Below, piece after piece: positions 1 to 6,006 of a stretch of DNA of 37,335 nt (position 1 is its first letter; each line of letters begins with the position of its first letter). The DNA comes from an uncultured Oscillospiraceae bacterium. Its GTDB lineage: Bacteria > Bacillota > Clostridia > Oscillospirales > Acutalibacteraceae. The notes beneath the pieces were generated by a model. The model was not told the DNA's origin. It saw nothing but the letters and a program-made list of their open reading frames with translations, and ran no database searches. The stretch is from contig UQRL01000026.1 of NCBI GenBank assembly GCA_900543555.1, forward strand, positions 1 to 37,335, read 5' to 3'. Both the position numbers and the translations under genes were made by a program.

Positions 1-1
1 G

Positions 2-478
2 GAGACCCTGGGCTGCTCTGGCATGACCCATTCCGCCGCCATGGCCGCTGAGATCCTTCCCGGCAAGACCCTGCTGGAGTGTCTGAACACCGACCTGGTG
101 TGCGACGCCATCAACGTGGCCATGCGCGAGATCTTCAAGCAGCTGGCCTACGGCCGCAGCCAGACCGCTTTCTCTGAGGACGGCCTGCCCATCGGCGCCA
201 GCCTGGAGGACCTGGGCAAGGGCCTGCGCAGCCAGGTGGGCACCATGTTCTCCACCGGCCTGAAGGGCGTGCGCTACATGGAGATGGCAGAAGGCTATGT
301 CATCAAGATGGCTCTCGATGAAGAGGGCGAGGTCATTGGCTATCAGTTCGTCAAGGTGGGCAAGATGCTGGAGGATATCCGGCACGGCGTTTCTCCCGAC
401 GAGGCCTACAAGAACAACATTGGCCAGTACGGCCGTTTCGACGGCGCTGCCAAGTACATCGACCCCAGAGAAGAATAA
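2..478 (+). CDS. NifU/IscU-like iron-sulfur cluster assembly scaffold protein (5' truncated by window edge)
   Basis: Only the C-terminal 158 residues are inside the window; the reading frame is open from base 2 and runs into the left edge. The visible part starts with a conserved Cys in a GCSG motif followed by MTHSAAMAAEIL, which I recognise from the NifU/IscU-like scaffold family that sits beside GGGtGRT genes in Clostridia. Scaffold proteins of this family carry nascent Fe-S clusters on conserved cysteines; only one of the expected cysteines is visible here because the N-terminal half is missing. It ends with the sequence KYIDPREE. The GGGtGRT gene starts 34 bases after its stop behind a good ribosome-binding site, so the two are very probably co-transcribed. 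The target of any cluster it builds is not known to me. The family call is by memory of the motif and neighbour, not by a search. Confidence 0.8.
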   Translation, partial: ETLGCSGMTHSAAMAAEILPGKTLLECLNTDLVCDAINVAMREIFKQLAYGRSQTAFSEDGLPIGASLEDLGKGLRSQVGTMFSTGLKGVRYMEMAEGYVIKMALDEEGEVIGYQFVKVGKMLEDIRHGVSPDEAYKNNIGQYGRFDGAAKYIDPREE

Positions 479-512
479 TTCCCCACACGGATGAACTAAG
501 GAGGACAAGCAA

Positions 513-1520
513 ATGGCTAATGACGTCATGTTTGAAGGCAAAGAGAGAAGAATGCCGAAGATCGAGAAGTGTCTGGCCGAGTACGGCATCGGCAGCCTGG
601 AGGAGGCCCGCGAGCTCTGCAAGAGCAAGGGCTTCGATCCCTATGAGATCGTCAAGGGCGTGCAGCCCATCGCTTTTGAGAATGCCGGCTGGGCCTATAC
701 CCTGGGCTGCGCCGTGGCCATTAAGAAGGGCGTGAAGACCGCTGCCGACGCTGCCGAGGCCATCGGCATCGGCCTGGAGGCTTTCTGCGTGCCCGGCTCT
801 GTGGCCGAGCAGCGCAACGTGGGCCTGGGCCACGGCAACCTGGGCGCCATGCTGCTCCGCGATGAGACCAAGTGCTTCGCCTTCCTGGCCGGCCACGAGT
901 CCTTCGCGGCTGCTGAGGGCGCTATCGGCATCGCCAAGACGGCCAACCGCGCCCGCAAAGAGCCCCTGCGCATCATCCTCAACGGCCTGGGCAAGGACGC
1001 GGCTTACATCATTTCCCGCATCAACGGCTTCACCTATGTGAAGACTGACTATGACTTCTTCACCGGCGAGCTGAAGGTTGTGGAGACCAAGCCCTTCTCC
1101 GACGGCGAGCGCGCCGCTGTGAAGTGCTACGGCGCCAACGACGTTCTGGAAGGCGTGGCCATCATGAAGGCTGAGGGCGTGGACGTTTCCATCACCGGCA
1201 ACTCCACCAACCCCACCCGCTTCCAGCACCTGGTTGCCGGCACCTATAAGAAGTGGGCCCTGGAGAACGGCAAGAAGTACTTCTCCGTGGCTTCCGGCGG
1301 CGGCACCGGCCGTACCCTGCATCCCGACAACATGGCTGCCGGCCCCGCTTCTTACGGCCTGACCGACTCCATGGGCCGCATGCACGGCGATGCCCAGTTC
1401 GCCGGTTCTTCCTCTGTGCCTGCCCACGTGGAAATGATGGGCCTCATCGGCATGGGCAACAACCCCATGGTGGGCGCTACCGTTGCCTGCGCTGTGGCTG
1501 TGTACGAGGGCACCAAGTAA
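513..1520 (+). CDS. GGGtGRT family protein
   Basis: This 335-residue protein carries the family-naming GGGTGRT motif at residues 262-268. The family is common in anaerobic Firmicutes, typically next to a NifU-like scaffold gene as here, but its biochemical role is not established to my knowledge. The rest of the sequence is rich in small residues and glycine turns (for example a GRMHGDAQFAGSS stretch and a GMGNNPMVGATVA stretch near the C-terminus) and shows no membrane segment or signal peptide, so it should be cytosolic. The start at 513 is supported by AAGGAGG ten bases upstream. A strong terminator follows 40 bases after the stop, ending the operon. Function in Fe-S metabolism is inferred only from the neighbour. 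Confidence 0.85.
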   Translation: MANDVMFEGKERRMPKIEKCLAEYGIGSLEEARELCKSKGFDPYEIVKGVQPIAFENAGWAYTLGCAVAIKKGVKTAADAAEAIGIGLEAFCVPGSVAEQRNVGLGHGNLGAMLLRDETKCFAFLAGHESFAAAEGAIGIAKTANRARKEPLRIILNGLGKDAAYIISRINGFTYVKTDYDFFTGELKVVETKPFSDGERAAVKCYGANDVLEGVAIMKAEGVDVSITGNSTNPTRFQHLVAGTYKKWALENGKKYFSVASGGGTGRTLHPDNMAAGPASYGLTDSMGRMHGDAQFAGSSSVPAHVEMMGLIGMGNNPMVGATVACAVAVYEGTK

Positions 1521-1560
1521 GATCTCCCTTTCGGTTTAGCGTATTGTTTCAGTAAGAAAA

Positions 1561-1587
1561 GCGGCTCCTGCGGGGGCCGCTTTTTGC
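1561..1587 (+). terminator. Rho-independent terminator after the GGGtGRT gene
   Basis: An 8-bp stem (GCGGCTCC / GGGGCCGC, one G-U pair) closes on a TGCG loop and is followed by TTTTT. The loop has the stable UNCG tetraloop form. It lies 40 bases after the stop codon of the GGGtGRT gene and just before a new promoter. Confidence 0.9.
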
Positions 1588-1592
1588 GTTGG

Positions 1593-1621
1593 TTGACATT
1601 CTTCCCGGTTGCTGGTATCCT
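1593..1621 (+). promoter_or_regulatory. Sigma-A-type promoter for the frameshifted gene and the SLOG gene
   Basis: A perfect -35 box TTGACA (1593-1598) and a -10 box TATCCT (1616-1621) are separated by 17 bp. It sits directly after the terminator, and a ribosome-binding site (AAGGGAG) with a GTG start follows at 1652. Confidence 0.65.
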
Positions 1622-1651
1622 TTAAGAAAAGGGCCAAGGGAGTGGCCTTCC

Positions 1652-2012
1652 GTGAAAAAGCGGGCGACTGTTCTGCTGGCGCTGGCGTTTTTCCTGCTGC
1701 TGGCAGGGGTGTATTTCCTTGCCCCGGTCCGCCCTTGCCAGGGCCACGGCTAACCGGCACATCCAGGAGCGCTATGGAGCCTATGGGTTTCCCCCTGCGG
1801 AGGAAAGCCTTTCTGTAGAGCTCCGCGGCCGGCGTGTTTTGGGCGTTATGGTGGAATGGGTCGCGGAGTATGGGGCGTCGGCGGAAAACGGCCAGTATCT
1901 GGCGGTTGTAAACGTGAATGGCTGGCTGCCCCTCCTAGTGGAAGAAAGCCGCCTGTACGAAACGTCGGGGAATGAGGTGGCCCTATTGGAGGAATATCTC
2001 GGAGATGAATGA
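1652..2012 (+). pseudogene. Small exported or membrane-anchored protein gene, apparently frameshifted
   Basis: A GTG start at 1652 preceded by AAGGGAG opens a typical signal-anchor peptide (MKKRATVLLALAFFLLLAGV) that stops after 33 codons at 1751-1753. The downstream coding-like sequence continues in the next frame up to a TGA at 2010-2012, giving about 90 further residues with no good start of its own; only a TTG at 1719 without a convincing ribosome-binding site is available. Removing one base near the CCCC run at about 1721-1724 would join the two parts into one protein of about 119 residues. This reads either as a real inactivating frameshift or a sequencing error. The mature part shows no family I recognise. 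Its stop overlaps the ATG of the SLOG gene (ATGA at 2009-2012), so translational coupling was probably the original arrangement. Confidence 0.6.
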
Positions 2013-2533
2013 TACAGAAAGGGGTGCTCCCTTTGGAGCGTGAGACAAGCTGCTGCTTTACCGGCCACCGGCGCATCCCGGCTCAGGAGGGCCTGTGGCT
2101 GCGGCGCAAACTGCGCGAGGAGATCAGCGCCCTGGCAGAGGGGGGCGTTGCCACATTTCTGGCGGGAGGCGCTTTGGGCTTTGACACCATGGCTGCCCAA
2201 GAGGTGCTTCGGGTGCGGGGAGAGCGTTTTCCCCATTTGCGGTTGGTGCTGGTGCTCCCCTATGTAGGGCAGGAGTCCCAGTGGAGCCAGCGGGACGCCG
2301 CCGTCTACCGGGCGCTGCTGCGCCAGGCGGATGAGGTGGTATACACAGCGAAAGCCTATACCCGGGGCTGTCTGTTCCTGCGCAACCGCTATTTGGTGGA
2401 CCACAGTGCGCATTGTGTTTGCTACCTGCAGCGGGATACAGGAGGGACGGCCTATACCGTGCGGTACGCGCGGGAGCGGGGATTGGTGATCCACGACCTG
2501 ACCCAGGGTTGGAAACAGGAAAAGCCCCTGTAA
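2009..2533 (+). CDS. SLOG-family protein (YpsA/DUF1273-like)
   Basis: The protein (174 residues) contains CCFTGHRRIP near its N-terminus and a glycine-rich FLAGGALGFDTMAA segment around residues 50-63, the hallmarks of the YpsA-like SLOG Rossmann fold. SLOG proteins are thought to bind nucleotide-derived ligands; Bacillus YpsA affects cell division when overproduced, but the molecular role of the family is unsettled. No membrane segment is present. The ATG at 2009 overlaps the stop of the preceding broken gene. A TTG at 2033 with AGGGG eight bases upstream is an alternative start that would remove eight residues and place the CCFTGHR motif closer to the N-terminus, as is usual in the family. 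A terminator-like hairpin follows five bases after the stop. Confidence 0.75.
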   Translation: MIQKGVLPLERETSCCFTGHRRIPAQEGLWLRRKLREEISALAEGGVATFLAGGALGFDTMAAQEVLRVRGERFPHLRLVLVLPYVGQESQWSQRDAAVYRALLRQADEVVYTAKAYTRGCLFLRNRYLVDHSAHCVCYLQRDTGGTAYTVRYARERGLVIHDLTQGWKQEKPL

Positions 2534-2537
2534 AAGG

Positions 2538-2582
2538 GCCCGGCAGAGAAGAGGCGCAAGGCCTCGTTCCTGCCGGGCTTTA
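2538..2582 (+). terminator. Terminator-like nested hairpin after the SLOG gene
   Basis: GCCCGGCAG (2538-2546) pairs with CTGCCGGGC (2570-2578), enclosing a second small stem GAGGC/GCCTC. The outer stem is followed by TTTACTTT and then a TTTTTT run at about 2591-2596. Confidence 0.7.
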
Positions 2583-2879
2583 CTTTGCCCTTTTTTGGCT
2601 TTAGCACAGTGCTTTTTCAGAGTGTTTGCAGCTTTGAAAAAGCTGCTGTGCAGAAAGAGAGTGTTTTTTGTGGAAAAACGCCTTTGCAAAGCTCAAAAAT
2701 GAATTTTTGGATCTCCAAAAAATATTTTGGTAAAATAGCATAAAGATGTTGAAAATATCGAAGATATATGCTAGAATATAGATGCTGAAGAGAGCGGGGT
2801 GTGAACGGCCCCGGTGGAAACTGTCTCTCAGGAAAATACAAATTTTCAATCCTGCTTTGCGGAAGAAAGGAAGATCGCA
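2583..2879 (+). other. AT-rich intergenic regulatory region
   Basis: This stretch is much more AT-rich than its surroundings and contains no convincing gene. It holds a perfect 8-bp hairpin GCAGCTTT-GAA-AAAGCTGC (2628-2646), two overlapping inverted repeats (TTTTTGGA-TC-TCCAAAAA at 2704-2721 and CCAAAA-AATA-TTTTGG at 2715-2730) and then a promoter at 2749-2777. ORFs on the minus strand here have no ribosome-binding site and look like chance ORFs. Confidence 0.5.
2749..2777 (+). promoter_or_regulatory. Sigma-A-type promoter for the 63-residue ORF
   Basis: TTGAAA (2749-2754), a 17-bp spacer and TAGAAT (2772-2777). The predicted start of transcription lies near 2784, giving a leader of about 96 bases before the ATG at 2880. 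Overlapping inverted repeats lie just upstream at 2704-2730. Confidence 0.65.
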
Positions 2880-3071
2880 ATGTTTGATTTTGTAGAGCAG
2901 CCTGTTACTATAAGAAATTCTGAATACCCCATGTACAATGACCGTCCCAACCGTGTGGTTATGCAGGGCGGCTTGCAGCCGGTGGCCTTCGTGCAGGAGG
3001 ATATCCGCACGCTGGAGCGCCCCCAGTCCCTGCTGGGCTCCTTCTTTGGTTTTCATAGGCGCAAGGGCTGA
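2880..3071 (+). CDS. Small protein of unknown function (63 residues)
   Basis: I do not recognise a family. The ATG at 2880 is preceded by GAAAGGAAG with suitable spacing, and the gene has its own promoter (2749-2777) and a strong terminator (3113-3152), so it is a free-standing transcription unit, not a chance ORF. The peptide begins MFDFVEQPV, has no signal sequence or membrane helix and ends with a basic aromatic tail, GSFFGFHRRKG. Part of its length is Arg/Asn/Gln rich. It could be a small regulatory or structural protein; nothing in the sequence decides this. In-frame codons upstream to 2814 lack a ribosome-binding site, so the ATG is preferred. Confidence 0.6.
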   Translation: MFDFVEQPVTIRNSEYPMYNDRPNRVVMQGGLQPVAFVQEDIRTLERPQSLLGSFFGFHRRKG

Positions 3072-3112
3072 CCATCTCCCTCCTCCAGCCCTTGAGAGTT
3101 CTCCTTTCACAG

Positions 3113-3152
3113 ACGCCCCTGCCGCGTTTTTGCGGCAGGGGCGTTCTTTTTT
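3113..3152 (+). terminator. Strong Rho-independent terminator after the 63-residue ORF
   Basis: A perfect 13-bp stem (ACGCCCCTGCCGC at 3113-3125 with its complement at 3132-3144), a 6-base loop and TCTTTTTTT directly after. Confidence 0.93.
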
Positions 3153-3163
3153 TGGAAAACCGC

Positions 3164-3192
3164 TTGACGGATCTTTTTCCGCTTCTTATGAT
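3164..3192 (+). promoter_or_regulatory. Sigma-A-type promoter for the threonine aldolase gene
   Basis: TTGACG (3164-3169), 17-bp spacer, TATGAT (3187-3192). It starts 12 bases after the preceding terminator and gives a short leader before the ATG at 3232. Confidence 0.75.
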
Positions 3193-3231
3193 AAGAACGG
3201 CAGAGAATCCATTCATTAGGGAGGAATATCC

Positions 3232-4281
3232 ATGCTCTATTTCAACTGCGATTACACCGAGGGATGCCATCCCCGGATTTTGGAAAAGCTGGCAGAGACC
3301 AATTTGACCCAGACCGTGGGCTATGGGGAGGACGAATACTGCCAGGCGGCCCGGGCCCTGATCCGCAAGGAGTGCGGCCGGGAGGACGTGGACGTGCACT
3401 TTCTGGTGGGGGGCACCCAGGCCAATTTCACGGTGATCCGGGCGGCGCTGCGGCCCCATCAGGGGGCCATCGCCCCAGTGACAGGGCATATCAACGGCCA
3501 TGAGACCGGCGCGGTGGAGGCCACCGGCCACAAGGTGCTGGCCCTGCCCTGCGGCCCGGAGGGGAAGCTGACCGCCGCTCAAGTGGAGGAGACCGTGGCT
3601 GCCCACTGGGCCGACGAGGCCCGGGAGCACCTGGTCCAGCCCAAGCTGGTGTACATCTCCCACCCCACGGAGAACGGCGCCCTCTATACCCGCGCTGAAT
3701 TGGAAGCCCTCAGCCGGGTGTGCCGGGAAAGGGGCTTGTACCTGTTTTTGGATGGGGCCCGCCTGGGCTATGGACTGACCGCCCGGGGGACGGACATTTC
3801 CATTGCGGACCTGGCCCGGCTGTGCGATGTGTTCTACATCGGCGGCACCAAGTGCGGCGCCCTCTTTGGAGAGGCTGTGGTCATCGCAAACCCCGAGCTG
3901 AAGCAGGACTTCCGCTACGCCATCAAGCAGAACGGCGGCATGCTGGCCAAGGGCAGGCTGCTGGGGCTGCAGTTCCTGGCATTGTTTGAGGACGGGCTCT
4001 ATTACCGCATCTGCCGGGAAGCCAACGAGAAGGCCTACCGCATTGCCGCTGCCTGCCAAGAGGCTGGGTTCCCCTTCTTCGCCCCCTCCTCCACCAACCA
4101 GCAGTTCCCCGTCTTCCCCAACCGGCTGCTGGCCAGGCTGCGGGAAAAGTACGCGGTCTCCGTCTGGGCCAAGGTGGATGAAGAGCACACTGCCATCCGC
4201 CTGTGCACCAGCTGGGCCACCCGGGAGGAGGCGGTGGACCAGCTCATCGCGGAAATCCAAACCCTGGGCAGGGAGCTGTGA
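3232..4281 (+). CDS. ltaE: Low-specificity L-threonine aldolase-type PLP enzyme
   Basis: The 349-residue protein is of the usual length for the beta-eliminating-lyase/threonine aldolase family of fold-type I PLP enzymes, which cleave L-threonine or allo-threonine to glycine and acetaldehyde. Visible hallmarks are VGYGEDEY near residue 30, GGTQAN around residue 60, a LDGARLGYGL segment carrying the Asp that pairs with the pyridine nitrogen, and the PLP-binding lysine K207 in GGTKCGALFGE. It is cytosolic. A GGAGG ribosome-binding site lies seven bases before the ATG, with its own promoter upstream. The gene stands alone, ending at a terminator shared with the convergent crcB gene. Other beta-eliminating lyases of this fold, acting on other amino acids, cannot be excluded from sequence alone. 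Confidence 0.85.
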   Translation: MLYFNCDYTEGCHPRILEKLAETNLTQTVGYGEDEYCQAARALIRKECGREDVDVHFLVGGTQANFTVIRAALRPHQGAIAPVTGHINGHETGAVEATGHKVLALPCGPEGKLTAAQVEETVAAHWADEAREHLVQPKLVYISHPTENGALYTRAELEALSRVCRERGLYLFLDGARLGYGLTARGTDISIADLARLCDVFYIGGTKCGALFGEAVVIANPELKQDFRYAIKQNGGMLAKGRLLGLQFLALFEDGLYYRICREANEKAYRIAAACQEAGFPFFAPSSTNQQFPVFPNRLLARLREKYAVSVWAKVDEEHTAIRLCTSWATREEAVDQLIAEIQTLGREL

Positions 4282-4299
4282 AGCCCGCCTTCCAGATGT

Positions 4300-4337
4300 A
4301 AACGGTCCCCGAAGCCGCCGCTCCGGGGACCGTTTTT
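4300..4337. terminator. Bidirectional terminator between ltaE and crcB
   Basis: AAACGGTCCCCG (4300-4311) and CGGGGACCGTTT (4324-4335) form a perfect 12-bp stem with a 12-base loop, followed by TT on the plus strand (five T in a row including the stem end) and an A-rich start that gives a short T run on the minus strand. It separates the convergent ltaE and crcB genes. Confidence 0.85.
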
Positions 4338-4354
4338 GTCCTATTTCCCGCCCA

Positions 4355-4726
4355 TCAGGCGTTCGCCAGCATCTGGGCCAGCGCCTGGCCCAACAGGACC
4401 CCCGCCACACAGAGGGCCACACTGGCCAGGATATAGGCCCCGCCCAGCAGGTATTTGCCGTTTTGGAACAGCGTCACTGCCTCCAGGGAAAAGGTGGAGA
4501 AGGTGGTGAAGCCCCCGCAGACGCCGGTCTGCCAGAAGAGCTTTCCCCGCTCTCCCAGCAGGCGCTGGGAGAAGAGCCCGCTGAGAAACCCGATGGCCAC
4601 CGCTCCCAGAAAGTTGGTGAGCAGCGTCAGCAGGGGGAAAGCCCCCTTCCAGGGCAGCAGGCTCAGGCCGTACCGGCCCGCGGCCCCCAGGGCGCCGCCC
4701 AAGGCCACAAAAAGCAGAGAAGTCAT
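4355..4726 (-). CDS. crcB: Fluoride channel CrcB (Fluc)
   Basis: This 123-residue, four-helix membrane protein has the Fluc signatures: GGALGAAGRYG near the N-terminus, the TNFLGA helix-2 motif with the conserved Asn, and GVCGGFTTFSTFS, whose Phe and Thr residues line the fluoride pore. Fluc proteins act as dual-topology homodimers (or paired heterodimers) that let fluoride leave the cell. Only one crcB gene is present, consistent with a homodimer. The ATG at 4726 is chosen because AAAGGGA lies seven bases upstream; a GTG seven codons earlier has no good site. It lies 54 bases downstream of ldh on the same strand with no terminator between, so it is probably expressed from the ldh promoter. 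I looked for a fluoride riboswitch ahead of it and saw none. Confidence 0.93.
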   Translation of the reverse strand: MTSLLFVALGGALGAAGRYGLSLLPWKGAFPLLTLLTNFLGAVAIGFLSGLFSQRLLGERGKLFWQTGVCGGFTTFSTFSLEAVTLFQNGKYLLGGAYILASVALCVAGVLLGQALAQMLANA

Positions 4727-4780
4727 TCCGCGTCCCTTTCTTTCCACACAGTTTGCAAGATTGGTGGAGAGCCCGGCCTG

Positions 4781-5731
4781 TTACAGCTCCAAGCCCTGGT
4801 AGCTCTCCTGAAGGATGGCGCAGGAGTCTCCGAATTTCTGGCGCTCCTCCTCGGTGAGGGAGAGCTCCAGCACCCGGTCCACGCCGTTGCGGTTGACAAT
4901 GCAGGGCACCCCGGCGAACACATCCCGCTGGCCGTATTCCCCCCGCAGCCGGGCGGACACAGTGAGCACGCTGTTTTCATTGGACAGCACCGCCCGGACA
5001 ATGCGCACCAAGGACATGCCGATGCCGTAGTAGGTGGCCCGCTTTGCCTCGATAATCTTCTGGGCGGCGTCCCGCACCTCCAGGCTGATCTTCTGCATCT
5101 CCTCCAAGCAGAACTTGCCGTCGGAGTGCTCGCAGATATCCAGCACGGATTTGGTGGCCACCATGGCCTGGCTCCAGGGGACGAACTCGCTGTCGCCGTG
5201 CTCGCCGATGACATAGGCGTGGACGTTGCGGGGGTCCACAGTGAAGTAGTCCCCCAGCAGGTAGCGCAGCCGGGCGGTGTCCAGGGTGGTGCCGGTGCCG
5301 AACACCCGGTTGGAGTTGAAGCCGGAGAGCTCATAGGTGACCCGAGTCATAATGTCCACCGGGTTGGTGGCCACCAGAAAAATCCCCGAGAAGCCCGAGT
5401 GGGTGATGGGGGAGATGATGGACTGGAACACCGCCGCGTTCCGCTTGAGCAGGTCCAGGCGGGACTCCCCCGGCTTCTGGCTGACCCCTGCGCAGATGAC
5501 CACCACATCCGCGTCGGTGCAGTCGCTGTAATCCCCGGCGTAGATCCTCATGCTGGAGGGGGCGAATGCCACCCCGTGGTTCAGGTCCATGGCCTCGCCC
5601 TCGGCCCGGCGCTTGTCAATATCCACCAGCACCAGCTCATCGCACAACGCCTGGTTCAAGGCGGAGTAGGCAAAGCTCATGCCCACCATGCCGGTGCCCA
5701 CCAGAACGATCTTCCTCTTGTTCAAATACAT
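4781..5731 (-). CDS. ldh: L-lactate dehydrogenase
   Basis: The 316-residue enzyme reduces pyruvate to L-lactate with NADH, regenerating NAD during fermentation. The NAD-binding Rossmann motif GTGMVGMSFA is at residues 12-21 and the adenosine-binding acid is in VDID (36-39). The substrate-specificity Gln85 and mobile-loop Arg91 are in SQKPGESR, which argues for lactate and not malate dehydrogenase. The catalytic set D151, R154 and H178 (GEHGD) is complete. The ATG at 5731 follows AGAAAGGAAGGG; upstream in-frame codons are discarded. A near-consensus promoter lies at 5860-5888 on the minus strand, with an inverted repeat between its two boxes, suggesting repressor control. crcB follows on the same strand. 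Confidence 0.96.
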   Translation of the reverse strand: MYLNKRKIVLVGTGMVGMSFAYSALNQALCDELVLVDIDKRRAEGEAMDLNHGVAFAPSSMRIYAGDYSDCTDADVVVICAGVSQKPGESRLDLLKRNAAVFQSIISPITHSGFSGIFLVATNPVDIMTRVTYELSGFNSNRVFGTGTTLDTARLRYLLGDYFTVDPRNVHAYVIGEHGDSEFVPWSQAMVATKSVLDICEHSDGKFCLEEMQKISLEVRDAAQKIIEAKRATYYGIGMSLVRIVRAVLSNENSVLTVSARLRGEYGQRDVFAGVPCIVNRNGVDRVLELSLTEEERQKFGDSCAILQESYQGLEL

Positions 5732-5859
5732 AGCGTTCCCTTCCTTTCTGAGTGCGGTCCTATTTCTATTGGTATAGGGTGCGCAAAGCGCCCCTTCACT
5801 ATCCAAAATGCGGCACTGCCCGGTCGGATGCTTTTGCGGGCTTGGCGCCTTGTGTAATT

Positions 5860-5888
5860 ATTATATCCCCAAAATTTGGGAAAATCAA
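5860..5888 (-). promoter_or_regulatory. ldh promoter with palindrome in the spacer
   Basis: On the minus strand TTGATT (5883-5888) and a perfect TATAAT (5860-5865) are 17 bp apart. The spacer contains an inverted repeat, CCCAAA-A-TTTGGG at 5868-5880, placed exactly where a repressor would block RNA polymerase. The leader to the ATG is about 120 bases. Confidence 0.75.
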
Positions 5889-5891
5889 TAG

Positions 5892-5914
5892 AAAATAAGA
5901 ATTTTTCTTATTTT
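5892..5914. repeat. Perfect 10-bp inverted repeat upstream of the ldh promoter
   Basis: AAAATAAGAA (5892-5901) and TTCTTATTTT (5905-5914) are exact complements with a TTT centre. It lies three bases upstream of the ldh -35 box and about 90 bases before the divergent spoIIGA gene, so it could be an operator for either. Confidence 0.55.
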
Positions 5915-5950
5915 TAAACCGTTCTGCTTTCCCTCTCGCCGCCCCCACAA

Positions 5951-5984
5951 AGCGACAGGGCTTTCCCCGGGAAGGACTTATAAT
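5951..5984 (+). promoter_or_regulatory. Possible spoIIGA promoter with a partial Spo0A box
   Basis: A perfect TATAAT (5979-5984) lies 22 bases before the spoIIGA ATG. No consensus -35 is present at 17 bp. The minus strand at 5951-5957 reads TGTCGCT, matching the first five of seven bases of the Spo0A box TGTCGAA, near the position of the missing -35. In Bacillus the spoIIG promoter is Spo0A-activated; applying that here is inference from one partial box. Confidence 0.3.
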
Positions 5985-6006
5985 AAGCTGTGACAGGAGG
6001 AATGCT

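Noticed and set aside
351..1427. A 358-codon ORF on the minus strand opposite the GGGtGRT gene
   Set aside because: It lies antisense to a recognised gene, has low-complexity Gly/Ala/His composition typical of reverse frames of GC-rich genes and no ribosome-binding site.
2601..3110. Minus-strand ORFs in the AT-rich gap before the 63-residue gene
   Set aside because: No ribosome-binding site or promoter on that strand, and the composition looks random; the plus-strand ORF has full signals.
4727..4780. Fluoride riboswitch ahead of crcB
   Set aside because: The gap after ldh is only 54 bases and lacks the riboswitch core; crcB appears to be read from the ldh promoter.
3986..5857. A 623-codon plus-strand ORF across ltaE, crcB and ldh
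   Set aside because: It is a shifted frame of ltaE joined to the antisense of crcB and ldh, which are clear genes; its composition is that of a shadow frame.
5850..5867. Rex-like half site TTGTGTA at the ldh start of transcription
   Set aside because: Only the left half resembles TTGTTAA and the right half matches three of seven bases, so it is not a supported Rex operator.
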